Positions 7,463-14,589 of a stretch of DNA of 17,971 nt are shown piece by piece. The translations under genes were made by a program, and so were the position numbers. The stretch spans positions 1 through 17,971 of the forward strand of contig DATKST010000159.1 in NCBI GenBank assembly GCA_035531475.1, written 5' to 3'. Within the stretch, counting starts at the first letter, position 1; each line of letters opens with the position of its first letter. Under the pieces are notes generated by a model that did not search any database, was not told where the DNA came from, and saw only the letters and a list, made by a program, of their open reading frames with translations. Source of the DNA: CALCEB01 sp035531475 (GTDB taxonomy: Bacteria; Acidobacteriota; Terriglobia; UBA7540).

Positions 7463-7752
7463 AGGACATGGCGGACTGGCGCAAGCTCATTGACGAGATT
7501 GACCTTCAGATACTCTCGCTGCTCAACGAGCGGTCAAAATGCGCGCTGGAGGTCGGACGTTACAAAAAGGTAAAAAATCTTCCGGCGTGGGCGCCGGAGC
7601 GCGAGGCGGAAATCTTGCGCAATGTTGTAAAGGCCAATCGCGGCCCGTTGGATGACGGCGCGGTCCGCCGCCTCTTTGAGCGCATCATTGACGAAGCCCG
7701 CTCGCTTGAGCGCCACGTGATGGAAGGCGGCAGCTACAAGATTAAGGAGTAA
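7459..7752 (+). CDS. aroQ: chorismate mutase, AroQ class
   Basis: The enzyme converts chorismate to prephenate, the branch point from tryptophan towards phenylalanine and tyrosine. The 97-residue, all-helical product matches the AroQ fold: helix one WRKLIDEIDLQILSLLNER, then ALEVGRYKK and APEREAEIL with the active-site lysine and arginine/glutamate pattern, and a C-terminal helix VRRLFERIIDEARSLE. It is a stand-alone single domain. In some bacteria this domain is fused to DAHP synthase or prephenate dehydratase. Here the DAHP synthase gene starts 6 bases downstream, so the pair may work as a non-covalent complex (inference). The start overlaps the trpA stop; ATG 7468 is an alternative. Confidence 0.9.
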   Translation: MKDMADWRKLIDEIDLQILSLLNERSKCALEVGRYKKVKNLPAWAPEREAEILRNVVKANRGPLDDGAVRRLFERIIDEARSLERHVMEGGSYKIKE

Positions 7753-7758
7753 CGGAAG

Positions 7759-8775
7759 ATGCTCGTGGTCATGCAGGAAGGCGCGACGGAAGAACAGATT
7801 CAGGCCGTGATCAGCCGCCTGATGCAGCTTGGTTTTGACATTCATCGCTCCACCGGCGCCCTGCAGACCGTCCTGGGCGGAGTGGGCGCCAAGGCTGACT
7901 TTGATACGCGCCAAATCGAGTTGATGGAAGGCGTGCAGGAGGTCCACCGCATCGTCTCGCCCTATAAGCTTGCCAGCCGGCATTTCCGTCCCGAAGGGTC
8001 CGTGATCCAGATTGGGAATGGAGTGGCGGTGGGCGGTCCCAACGTTGTGGTGATGGCGGGGCCGTGCAGCGTCGAAAGTCCGGAGCAGATTAACACCATC
8101 GCCGCAGCCGTCGCCCGGTCCGGTGCGCGCGCACTGCGGGGCGGAGCGTTCAAACCGCGCTCCTCGCCTTACAGTTTTCAAGGGATGGGGCCGGAAGGCC
8201 TCAAGCTGATGCGCCATGCTGCGGACCAGAACGGCCTGCTGGTTGTTTCTGAGGTCATGGACCAAACCCAAATTCCGATGATGCTTGATTACGTGGACGT
8301 TCTTCAGGTGGGTGCGCGCAATATGCAGAATTATAATCTGCTGCGCGAGCTTGGGAAAGTCACCAAGCCCGTTTTGTTGAAGCGCGGCATCTCCGCCACC
8401 CTCGAAGAACTGCTTCTCTCCGCAGAATATATTATGGCCGGCGGAAACTACAACGTGATCCTTTGCGAGCGCGGCATCCGCACTTTTGAAAATTCAACCC
8501 GCAACACTCTGGATGTTTCGGCGATTCCCGTCATTCATAAGCTGTCGCACCTGCCCATCATCGCTGACCCGTCCCACGCTTCAGGGCGGCGTGATAAAGT
8601 GATTCCACTGGCCCGCGCTGCGGTTGCCGCCGGGGCGGACGGCTTGCTGGTCGAAGTACATCATGATCCGGAGAACGCCCTCAGCGACGGGCCGCAAGCC
8701 CTCTATCCCGCGCAGTTCGATGAGCTGATGGCGCAATTGCGGATGATGGTCCCGGCCCTGAGCCGGACGATCTGA
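7759..8775 (+). CDS. aroF: 3-deoxy-7-phosphoheptulonate (DAHP) synthase, type I-beta
   Basis: DAHP synthase condenses phosphoenolpyruvate and erythrose 4-phosphate, the first committed step of the shikimate pathway. The 338-residue protein has an N-terminal ferredoxin-like (ACT-type) domain, residues about 1-70, like the Thermotoga-type enzyme, where such a domain mediates feedback by aromatic amino acids. The catalytic barrel shows AGPCSVES with the metal cysteine, GGAFKPRSSPYSFQG, QVGARNMQNYNLL, LLKRG, ERGIRTFE, ADPSHASGRRD with the metal histidine, and EVHHDPENALSDG. It lies 6 bases after aroQ and 30 before tyrA in one evident operon. Feedback by Tyr or Phe is inferred from the extra domain only. 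Confidence 0.95.
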   Translation: MLVVMQEGATEEQIQAVISRLMQLGFDIHRSTGALQTVLGGVGAKADFDTRQIELMEGVQEVHRIVSPYKLASRHFRPEGSVIQIGNGVAVGGPNVVVMAGPCSVESPEQINTIAAAVARSGARALRGGAFKPRSSPYSFQGMGPEGLKLMRHAADQNGLLVVSEVMDQTQIPMMLDYVDVLQVGARNMQNYNLLRELGKVTKPVLLKRGISATLEELLLSAEYIMAGGNYNVILCERGIRTFENSTRNTLDVSAIPVIHKLSHLPIIADPSHASGRRDKVIPLARAAVAAGADGLLVEVHHDPENALSDGPQALYPAQFDELMAQLRMMVPALSRTI

Positions 8776-8805
8776 AATTCACGCTCCCCGGCGTCCAACT
8801 TTCGG

Positions 8806-9750
8806 ATGACTCGATTTGTAGGCGCGACTCGACTCCACCGCCTCGGAGGCACACCACTGAGAAAGACTTCAAGCCTAACAGCCATTAATATTCCTTTCCG
8901 CCGGATCGCCATTGTGGGCACGGGCCTGATCGGGGGGTCCTGGGGACTCGCGCTCAAAGCTGTGGGATACCAAGGAGTGCGAATCGGCATTGACCGCCGC
9001 TCAATTCTTAGGCGAGCCCTCCAGCGGGGGGCAATAGACGAAGGTCACGAAAATCTGGAGGCCGCGGTTCCTGGCACGGACTTGATTATCCTTGCGGCTC
9101 CGGTTGGAAGAATTTCTCTGCTCATTCCCTGGTTTGCAAGGCAGGCACAGCCTTCGGCGCTGGTTACGGACGTGGGAAGTGTCAAATCGGACATTTGCCG
9201 GCGGGCCAAGGAGTCCTTCAATTCCGGAGCATTATTTCTCGGCGGCCACCCGCTTGCCGGGAAAGAGATCTCGGGAATTGACGCGGCCGATGCGGCGCTC
9301 TTCGCCCAATCTTCCTATGCGCTAACGCCGCTTAAACCCGCAGACATGGAAGACGCGCGCGCCACGGCGTTCTGCGAATTGATCCAGCGGATTGGAGCGA
9401 GGCCGCACGTGACCACGGCTGAAGTTCACGACCGGGTGGTTGCCTACACCAGCCACCTTCCGCAGTTGCTCTCCACCGGACTCGCCAGCCTGCTCAGTGA
9501 ATTAAAGGAGACGCGGTCCATGGGAAGCGGTGGACTGGCAGGGCCCGGGCTGCTCGATTTCACCCGCCTGGCTGATAGCCCTTATTCCCTCTGGCGCGAT
9601 ATCCTTCTCACCAATCGTGGCAACATTCAGAATGCCATAGATACCTTCATCCAGAAGCTTGAAGAGATGAAGTTGCGGCTTTCAGAGCGCGCCATCGAGC
9701 AAGACTTCAAGCGCGCCGCCCATCTGCGCAATCGCTTGAAAAAACGCTAA
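8806..9750 (+). CDS. tyrA: prephenate dehydrogenase
   Basis: The enzyme oxidatively decarboxylates prephenate to 4-hydroxyphenylpyruvate on the way to tyrosine. The product has a Rossmann motif IAIVGTGLIGGSWG, an aspartate at the end of the second strand (GIDRR) that favours NAD, VTDVGSVKSDI, GGHPLAGKEISGI and YTSHLPQLLSTGLA with the catalytic histidine. From ATG 8806 it has 314 residues, with about 30 ahead of the Rossmann strand and no visible ribosome site. No other ATG, GTG or TTG lies in frame before the fold. A CTG at 8857 has GGAGG (8845-8849) seven bases ahead and may be the true start. No ACT domain is visible at the C-terminus, which ends in a basic helix. Confidence 0.92.
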   Translation: MTRFVGATRLHRLGGTPLRKTSSLTAINIPFRRIAIVGTGLIGGSWGLALKAVGYQGVRIGIDRRSILRRALQRGAIDEGHENLEAAVPGTDLIILAAPVGRISLLIPWFARQAQPSALVTDVGSVKSDICRRAKESFNSGALFLGGHPLAGKEISGIDAADAALFAQSSYALTPLKPADMEDARATAFCELIQRIGARPHVTTAEVHDRVVAYTSHLPQLLSTGLASLLSELKETRSMGSGGLAGPGLLDFTRLADSPYSLWRDILLTNRGNIQNAIDTFIQKLEEMKLRLSERAIEQDFKRAAHLRNRLKKR

Positions 9751-9780
9751 TTGAGAGCCGCAGTTGGAACCACGGCGAGA

Positions 9781-9808
9781 TTATCAAGATTTCCACTTAA
9801 GGTATACT
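9781..9808 (+). promoter_or_regulatory. possible promoter of the DinB-like gene
   Basis: TTATCA (9781-9786) and TATACT (9803-9808, five of six matches to consensus) are separated by 16 bases. Transcription would start near 9815, directly before the ribosome site AGGAG (9816-9820). The region lies between the tyrA stop and the DinB-like start. Confidence 0.4.
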
Positions 9809-9828
9809 GTCCGCCAGGAGACCGTCCG

Positions 9829-10335
9829 ATGCTAAAGGAAGCTCTTGAAATTCTCGCTACTACTCCCGAAAAATTGCGCCGCGAGGTCCGGCAAATCCCT
9901 CTGCGGCAAATCAAGTCGCGCCCGGCGCAGAGTAAATGGTCCGTTCAGGAAATTCTCGCTCATCTCGATGACGTGGAAGAAAACGGCATGCGCTCGAGGG
10001 TGGAAGCGATTGTCAATGAGGAGCGGCCGTTCCTCCCGCTCTTCGATCAGGAAAAACGGGTGGTTGAATTGCATTACAACCGCATGGACCCTCACCGTTC
10101 GCTTGAATCCCTTTCACGCCAGCGCCGCGCCAATGTCCGCTGGCTCCGCACCCTTCGCCCGAGCCAGTTGAAACGCAAGGGCGTCCACCATCAGGTGGGA
10201 GATATGACGGCGGCAGAATACATTTACGAGTGGGCCTTCCACGACCTGGGACATCTCAAACAGATTCTCGAGGTCCGGCGCTACGCGCTCTATCCGCTGA
10301 TGGGCAATATGAAGACATATTACCGCCTCACTTGA
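9829..10335 (+). CDS. DinB-fold metal-dependent protein
   Basis: The 168-residue four-helix protein belongs to the DinB/YfiT-like superfamily, whose members bind a divalent metal with three histidines and include thiol-dependent S-transferases; specific functions are mostly unknown. The triad is visible as H45 in WSVQEILAHLDDVE and H138 and H142 in AFHDLGHLKQIL. The frame is open from 9751, but ATG 9829 is the start because AGGAG (9816-9820) lies eight bases ahead and the fold begins there. It has its own plausible promoter, so it need not belong to the aromatic operon. The substrate cannot be told from sequence. Confidence 0.85.
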   Translation: MLKEALEILATTPEKLRREVRQIPLRQIKSRPAQSKWSVQEILAHLDDVEENGMRSRVEAIVNEERPFLPLFDQEKRVVELHYNRMDPHRSLESLSRQRRANVRWLRTLRPSQLKRKGVHHQVGDMTAAEYIYEWAFHDLGHLKQILEVRRYALYPLMGNMKTYYRLT

Positions 10336-10382
10336 TGGTCATAACAGCACGGAACCCCGCCGAGCTGTAAGATTGAATTGCC

Positions 10383-11081
10383 ATGAATAAAACTTTTCCC
10401 AATGCGGATGCTGCCATCGCTGACGTGCCCGACGGGGCTTCGATCATGTTCGGGGGTTTTGGTTTGTGCGGCATCCCGGAAAACCTGATTGATGCCATTC
10501 GCCGCAAGGGCGTGAAAAACCTTACGGTCATTAGCAACAATGCCGGCATTAATTCCTTCGGCTTGGGAAAGCTCCTCAAGAGCGGTCAGATTAGCAAAGT
10601 GATTGGCAGCTACGTGGGCGAAAACAAGACGCTTGAGGACCTGGCACTGAGTGGTGAAATCGAACTGGAGCTAACTCCGCAGGGCACTTTCGCCGAGCGC
10701 ATGCGCGCTGCTGGCGCTGGCATTCCCGCATTCTACACGCCAACGGGTTTCGGCACGGTGGTGGCTGAAGGCAAGGAAGTCCGCGAGTTTGACGGCCGTC
10801 CCTACTTGCTGGAGCGGGCGCTGACGGCCGATTATGCTTGTGTTAAAGCCTGGAAAGGGGATCGTTGGGGAAACCTCATTTATCGTCGCACCGCCCGCAA
10901 CTTCAACCCGGTAATGGCCACCGCCGCCAGGATCACGATTGCCGAAGTGGAGGAGTTGGTGGAGTTGGGTTCTCTCGATCCGAATGCCATTGTGACGCCT
11001 GGCATCTATGTGAAGCGGATTTTCCAGGGGCGGGACTACGAAAAGCGGATTGAGAAAAGGACCGTGAGGACGAGGCCATGA
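10383..11081 (+). CDS. scoA: 3-oxoacid CoA-transferase, subunit A
   Basis: With ScoB it transfers CoA between succinyl-CoA and acetoacetate (or similar short 3-oxo acids), linking ketone bodies or short fatty acids to central metabolism. The 232-residue alpha subunit shows the family I CoA-transferase signature GGFGLCGIPENLI at about 20-35, then NNAGINSFGLGKLL, SYVGENK, ELELTPQGTFAERMRAAGAG and FYTPTGFGT. Length is typical. No clear ribosome site precedes the ATG. The partner gene starts 116 bases downstream rather than overlapping as is common. Succinate:acetoacetate is the usual naming; butyrate- or adipate-type specificity cannot be excluded. Confidence 0.93.
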   Translation: MNKTFPNADAAIADVPDGASIMFGGFGLCGIPENLIDAIRRKGVKNLTVISNNAGINSFGLGKLLKSGQISKVIGSYVGENKTLEDLALSGEIELELTPQGTFAERMRAAGAGIPAFYTPTGFGTVVAEGKEVREFDGRPYLLERALTADYACVKAWKGDRWGNLIYRRTARNFNPVMATAARITIAEVEELVELGSLDPNAIVTPGIYVKRIFQGRDYEKRIEKRTVRTRP

Positions 11082-11164
11082 TCGAGACAGTCCTTCGTAG
11101 CCTCGGCATGTTGCCGGGAAATGCCGCCTGGATCGGACTGCTATGCTGTCCAGTCGAGAACTAA
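11078..11164 (+). CDS. possible 28-aa small ORF between scoA and scoB
   Basis: ATG at 11078 overlaps the scoA stop (ATGA). The frame encodes 28 residues with a hydrophobic centre (GNAAWIGLLCCPV) and stops at 11164. The overlap would permit translational coupling, but no family is recognised and chance is quite possible. Confidence 0.15.
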   Translation: MIETVLRSLGMLPGNAAWIGLLCCPVEN

Positions 11165-11197
11165 CGGTACGCGGTCCCTTCGTCTCCACTTGATATT

Positions 11198-11851
<654 letters not shown>

Positions 11852-11873
11852 CCGCTCTGCCTTTGGCGCGCCC

Positions 11874-12191
11874 ATGCTTGAGCCCCATAGTGTCGTCGTG
11901 GCTACGTTTGTCGCACCCCGCGAAAGAATTTGGGGTGAGCTCGTCGGTATCCGGCCGGAGGGCGTCACGCTGCGCGGCATCGGTCTTGATTCTTTTGAAG
12001 AATTTCTGCAACAATCACTGAGAGAAGGCAAGAGTGAAGTTTGCATGTCCACCGCCTTTTACCCCATGCACCGCGTCGAACGGATTGCGCTGGATGAGCC
12101 GCTGGGTCTGGTGGGCTCGCTGTCCGATACATTCCGCGACCGCGTGGGAATGACCATTCAGGAATATCTCGGCATTCCTGAAACTCGCTGA
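11874..12191 (+). CDS. conserved-looking protein of unknown function, 105 aa
   Basis: I do not recognise a named family. The open frame extends upstream to 11781 and overlaps scoB, but ATG 11874 gives a compact 105-residue protein. No signal peptide or membrane segment is visible. The first half (VVVATFVAPRERIWGELVGIRPEGVTLRGIGL) has alternating strands typical of a small beta-barrel, followed by a helix (SFEEFLQQSLREG). A charged C-terminal half includes HRVERIALDE and ends in MTIQEYLG. The start pattern recalls Sm-like or PilZ-like small barrels, but this is shape only. Close spacing to scoB suggests co-transcription. A terminator-like hairpin follows. Confidence 0.65.
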   Translation: MLEPHSVVVATFVAPRERIWGELVGIRPEGVTLRGIGLDSFEEFLQQSLREGKSEVCMSTAFYPMHRVERIALDEPLGLVGSLSDTFRDRVGMTIQEYLGIPETR

Positions 12192-12199
12192 AATCCCCT

Positions 12200-12232
12200 G
12201 GCGGTTTCTGGTTTTCACTCCACCGCCTTTTT
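12200..12232 (+). terminator. intrinsic terminator after the 105-aa gene
   Basis: GGCGGT (12200-12205) pairs perfectly with ACCGCC (12222-12227), followed directly by TTTTT (12228-12232). The loop is long (16 bases), which weakens the call, but the position 9 bases after a stop and ahead of a strong promoter fits. Confidence 0.5.
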
Positions 12233-12273
12233 ACCCCACTCAGAGCGATTTACGTCCCTTCCGCGTCCACGGA

Positions 12274-12303
12274 TTGACACGATTCATCCTGTATTTCTAT
12301 AGT
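12274..12303 (+). promoter_or_regulatory. sigma-70-type promoter of the pgsA-like gene
   Basis: TTGACA (12274-12279) is a perfect -35 and TATAGT (12298-12303) matches the -10 in five of six positions, with an 18-base spacer. Transcription should begin near 12309-12311, only about 4-6 bases before ATG 12315 or exactly at GTG 12309, which implies a leaderless or nearly leaderless mRNA. Confidence 0.6.
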
Positions 12304-12314
12304 GGTGAGTGGCT

Positions 12315-12890
12315 ATGGCTTCCCGAGTCCTCACGCCTGCAAATCAAATAACGATTCTGCGCCTGGTCTTCGTTCCGCTCTTTGCCATCCTGGTGCTGGA
12401 CCGGCACTATGCGGGCGCCATGGGCGTGCTGGCGGCGGCGGCAGTCTCCGACGTGGCCGATGGCTTGGTGGCCCGGCGATATCACCAGGTTTCCTCGCTC
12501 GGAATGGCGCTGGACCCGCTTGCGGATAAGACCCTGCTCACCACCGCCTATCTAGTCCTATCCTTCGGCGGAGTTCTCCCCTGGTGGCTCACCATCATCG
12601 TGCTCAGCCGCGATATTGGAATGCTGCTCATCGCGCTGGTCATCAGCCTGGTCGCCGATTATCGGCCCTTTCCGCCCACCATCCTCGGCAAGGCCTCCAC
12701 GGCAGTGCAGGTGTCCACGGTCATCGTGGCGCTGGGCTTCAAGGCCCATGTGGGCGGAGTCACGAAGCCCTTTGTAGCTTTCTGGATTTATTTTGCGGCG
12801 GCACTCACCATTTTGTCCGGCATTCATTACCTGGTGGTGGCCCGCAACCGCTACAGCGATATCCTGAGTGATACGGTGAAGGCCCGTTGA
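12315..12890 (+). CDS. pgsA: CDP-alcohol phosphatidyltransferase (phosphatidylglycerophosphate synthase-like)
   Basis: These inner-membrane enzymes move a phosphatidyl group from CDP-diacylglycerol to an alcohol; PgsA uses glycerol 3-phosphate and starts phosphatidylglycerol synthesis. The 191-residue protein begins with the PgsA-like TPANQITILRLVFVP. It contains the full catalytic signature DG-x2-AR-x8-G-x3-D-x3-D, with D46, D49, G50, G63, D67 and D71 as metal and catalytic residues. Several hydrophobic helices follow (about 75-105, 120-140 and 150-175). PgsA is the best guess; other alcohol acceptors share the motif. GTG 12309 would add two residues. The promoter lies so close that there is little room for a normal ribosome site. 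Confidence 0.85.
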   Translation: MASRVLTPANQITILRLVFVPLFAILVLDRHYAGAMGVLAAAAVSDVADGLVARRYHQVSSLGMALDPLADKTLLTTAYLVLSFGGVLPWWLTIIVLSRDIGMLLIALVISLVADYRPFPPTILGKASTAVQVSTVIVALGFKAHVGGVTKPFVAFWIYFAAALTILSGIHYLVVARNRYSDILSDTVKAR

Positions 12891-12916
12891 GGGTGCGTCG
12901 ACAGGCCCGCGGCTTA

Positions 12917-12944
12917 TCACTCGTCACTTGTCACTCGCCACTTT
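12917..12944. repeat. short tandem heptamer repeat
   Basis: TCACTCG, TCACTTG and TCACTCG stand head to tail at 12917-12937, with a degenerate fourth unit CCACTTT. The repeat lies 45 bases upstream of the DUF6580 gene's putative promoter elements. Its role is unknown. Confidence 0.6.
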
Positions 12945-12963
12945 TCTTGGGCAGCATTCTTTG

Positions 12964-12994
12964 TTGCGCACAATCAGGAAATTTCCGTTATAAT
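12964..12994 (+). promoter_or_regulatory. promoter of the DUF6580 gene
   Basis: A perfect -10 TATAAT lies at 12989-12994. The best -35, TTGCGC (12964-12969), is poor and 19 bases away. The ribosome site GAGGTGAT (13005-13012), a long match to the 16S tail, follows five bases before ATG 13018. Confidence 0.5.
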
Positions 12995-13017
12995 TTCGCT
13001 CTGTGAGGTGATTCAGC

Positions 13018-13536
13018 ATGGCCTATCTTTTTGTGATCGCGGCGGTGATCTTCCGGATTGTGCCGCATCCGTGGAACGTGACTCCGCTAGCGGCAATGTT
13101 CCTTTTCAGCGGCGCCACTTTCCGCAACAGGGTTCAATCCCTGGCGGTTCCCTTCGCGGCGTTGCTGGTGAGCGATTTCGCGGTGGATCGATTCCTTTAT
13201 CATGGCGCTTACGCCTGGTTCAGCCCTTACACCTGGAGTGGGTTTTTGCTCATCGGACTGATTGGCTGGGTGCTGCACTCGAAGATCACGCTGCGGCGCG
13301 TGGCCACTGCTTCCATCGTGGGTTCGGTCAGCTTCTTCTTCCTCACCAATTTCGGCGTGTGGGCCGCTGGCGGCCTTTACCCGCACAATTTCGCGGGCCT
13401 CACGGACTGTTACGTGGCGGGGTTGCCGTTCTTCCGCAACACCATCCTGGGAGATCTGGCTTGGTCCGGAATTCTCTTTGGGACTTATGAATGGGTGAAT
13501 CATCGCCGGACGCTGGCGCCCGCCGAGACGCATTAA
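13018..13536 (+). CDS. DUF6580-type membrane protein, putative transporter component
   Basis: The 172-residue protein is mostly hydrophobic, with about five membrane segments (roughly 1-14, 25-55, 70-85, 95-118 and 140-158). The opening pattern RIVPHPWNVTPLAAMFLFSGA matches the family called DUF6580, from memory annotated as putative transport proteins. Compact size and layout recall substrate-binding S components of ECF-type vitamin transporters, an inference from shape only. The ribosome site is very strong and a perfect -10 lies upstream, so it should be well expressed. The next gene, 72 bases on, encodes a cobalamin-binding-type protein, which hints at a corrinoid or related substrate. 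No ATPase gene is nearby. Confidence 0.75.
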   Translation: MAYLFVIAAVIFRIVPHPWNVTPLAAMFLFSGATFRNRVQSLAVPFAALLVSDFAVDRFLYHGAYAWFSPYTWSGFLLIGLIGWVLHSKITLRRVATASIVGSVSFFFLTNFGVWAAGGLYPHNFAGLTDCYVAGLPFFRNTILGDLAWSGILFGTYEWVNHRRTLAPAETH

Positions 13537-13554
13537 CGGTCCGCGATTCTTTTG

Positions 13555-13579
13555 TAGGGGCGGGCCTCGTGCCCGCCCG
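13555..13579. repeat. TAGGGGC-type hairpin repeat, copy 1
   Basis: TAGGGGCGGGCC begins an element whose perfect 8-bp stem GGGCGGGC (13558-13565) / GCCCGCCC (13571-13578) has a 5-base loop. No T-run follows. A related but longer copy lies at 14533-14582, so the two flank the BtuF-like gene. It is likely a dispersed palindromic element. Confidence 0.7.
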
Positions 13580-13608
13580 CCGGCACTTCAGCCGACTTGC
13601 GACCTTCC

Positions 13609-14535
13609 ATGCGAATTGTATCCCTCCTGCCAAGCTCGACGGAAATGGTCTTTGCCCTGGGCCTGGCCGATTCGCTCGTGGGCGTTACCCATGAATGTGA
13701 TTTTCCTCCCCAAGCTCTGAATCTTCCCCAGGTCACTCGCAGCGCCATTCCGCCCGGTGCCAGCAGTCTCGAAATCGATAAGGCCGTCAGTGCTGCCCTC
13801 GTCGATCAGGGATCGATTTACGACCTCGACCTCGGCTTGCTGGAGCGGCTGGCCCCGGACCTGATCTTCACCCAGCGGCTGTGCGACGTCTGCGCCGTCT
13901 CTTTTGACCGCGTTCAGGCCGCCGCCAGCCAATTGAGTTCCCATCCTCGCGTCATCAACCTCGAACCGCACGGTCTTGGCGACATCTTTGAAAACATTCT
14001 AACCGTTGGAAGAGAGTTGGGCCGCGACCAGGAAGGGCGCTCGCTGGTCAAGACGCTTCTGGCACGGGTTTCTGCCGTTGCCGACCAAACCAAGGAAATC
14101 GCGGTGCGGCCCCGCGTCTTCTGCATGGAATGGGTGGATCCTCCTTACTGCGGCGGCCATTGGATGAAGACGCTGGTGGAGCTGGCGGGTGGCGAAGACG
14201 GGCTGGCCAATGACGGGCGTCCGAGCTATCGCATCGAGTGGGAAAAGGTTTTGCAATTTGCGCCGGAAATCATCGTGCTCACCTGTTGCGGTTTCGGCCT
14301 GGAGCGGAATCTGAAGGAAGGTGAACTTCTGGCCGGATTGCCGGGGGCCCTCAAACTCCCTGCATTTCAATCGGGACGAGTCTATGCCACGGACGGATCT
14401 TCGTACTTCAGCCGTCCCGGCCCGCGCATTGTCGAAAGCCTGGAAATCCTCGCTCACCTCATCCATCCTGAGCTTTTCCCGCCGCCGCCGCTGCATCGGG
14501 CTTTTGGCGCGCTCAGCGTCGTCGGGGCGAAGTAG
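13609..14535 (+). CDS. cobalamin-binding (BtuF/TroA-fold) protein without signal peptide
   Basis: The 308-residue protein matches the COG0614 helical-backbone metal/corrinoid receptor fold. It begins MRIVSLLPSSTEMVFALGL and VGVTHECDFP, and contains TQRLCDVCAVS and MEWVDPPYCGGHWMKTLVELAGG. Relatives are annotated as cobalamin-binding proteins. ATG 13609 directly precedes the first strand, so there is no signal peptide or lipobox and the protein should stay in the cytoplasm, odd for a transport receptor. A TTG at 13597 would add only four residues. Seven cysteines are present (30, 92, 95, 172, 181, 226, 227), with histidines at 28 and 184, suggesting a metal, haem or corrinoid ligand set (inference). 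Its TAG stop is the first codon of a TAGGGGC repeat. Confidence 0.82.
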   Translation: MRIVSLLPSSTEMVFALGLADSLVGVTHECDFPPQALNLPQVTRSAIPPGASSLEIDKAVSAALVDQGSIYDLDLGLLERLAPDLIFTQRLCDVCAVSFDRVQAAASQLSSHPRVINLEPHGLGDIFENILTVGRELGRDQEGRSLVKTLLARVSAVADQTKEIAVRPRVFCMEWVDPPYCGGHWMKTLVELAGGEDGLANDGRPSYRIEWEKVLQFAPEIIVLTCCGFGLERNLKEGELLAGLPGALKLPAFQSGRVYATDGSSYFSRPGPRIVESLEILAHLIHPELFPPPPLHRAFGALSVVGAK

Positions 14536-14582
14536 GGGCAGGCCTTGTGCCCGCCCGTGGGCGACCCCAAGGGTCGCCCCTA
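14533..14582. repeat. TAGGGGC-type hairpin repeat, copy 2, between convergent genes
   Basis: TAGGGGC (14533-14539) is inverted as GCCCCTA (14576-14582). Inside are two hairpins: 14536-14543 with 14549-14556 (one mismatch), and a perfect 9-bp stem GGGCGACCC/GGGTCGCCC (14559-14579) with a 3-base loop. It overlaps the stop of the BtuF-like gene and ends seven bases before the OsmC stop, so it may end transcription from both sides. Confidence 0.75.
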
Positions 14583-14589
14583 CAGCATC

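Noticed and set aside
7534..8271. Minus-strand open frame of 245 codons
   Set aside because: It is antisense to chorismate mutase and DAHP synthase, both certain from motifs; long antisense frames are common in GC-rich genes.
13555..13579. Hairpin considered as an intrinsic terminator for the DUF6580 gene
   Set aside because: There is no T-run after the stem, and a related sequence recurs at 14533-14582, so a dispersed repeat is the better description.
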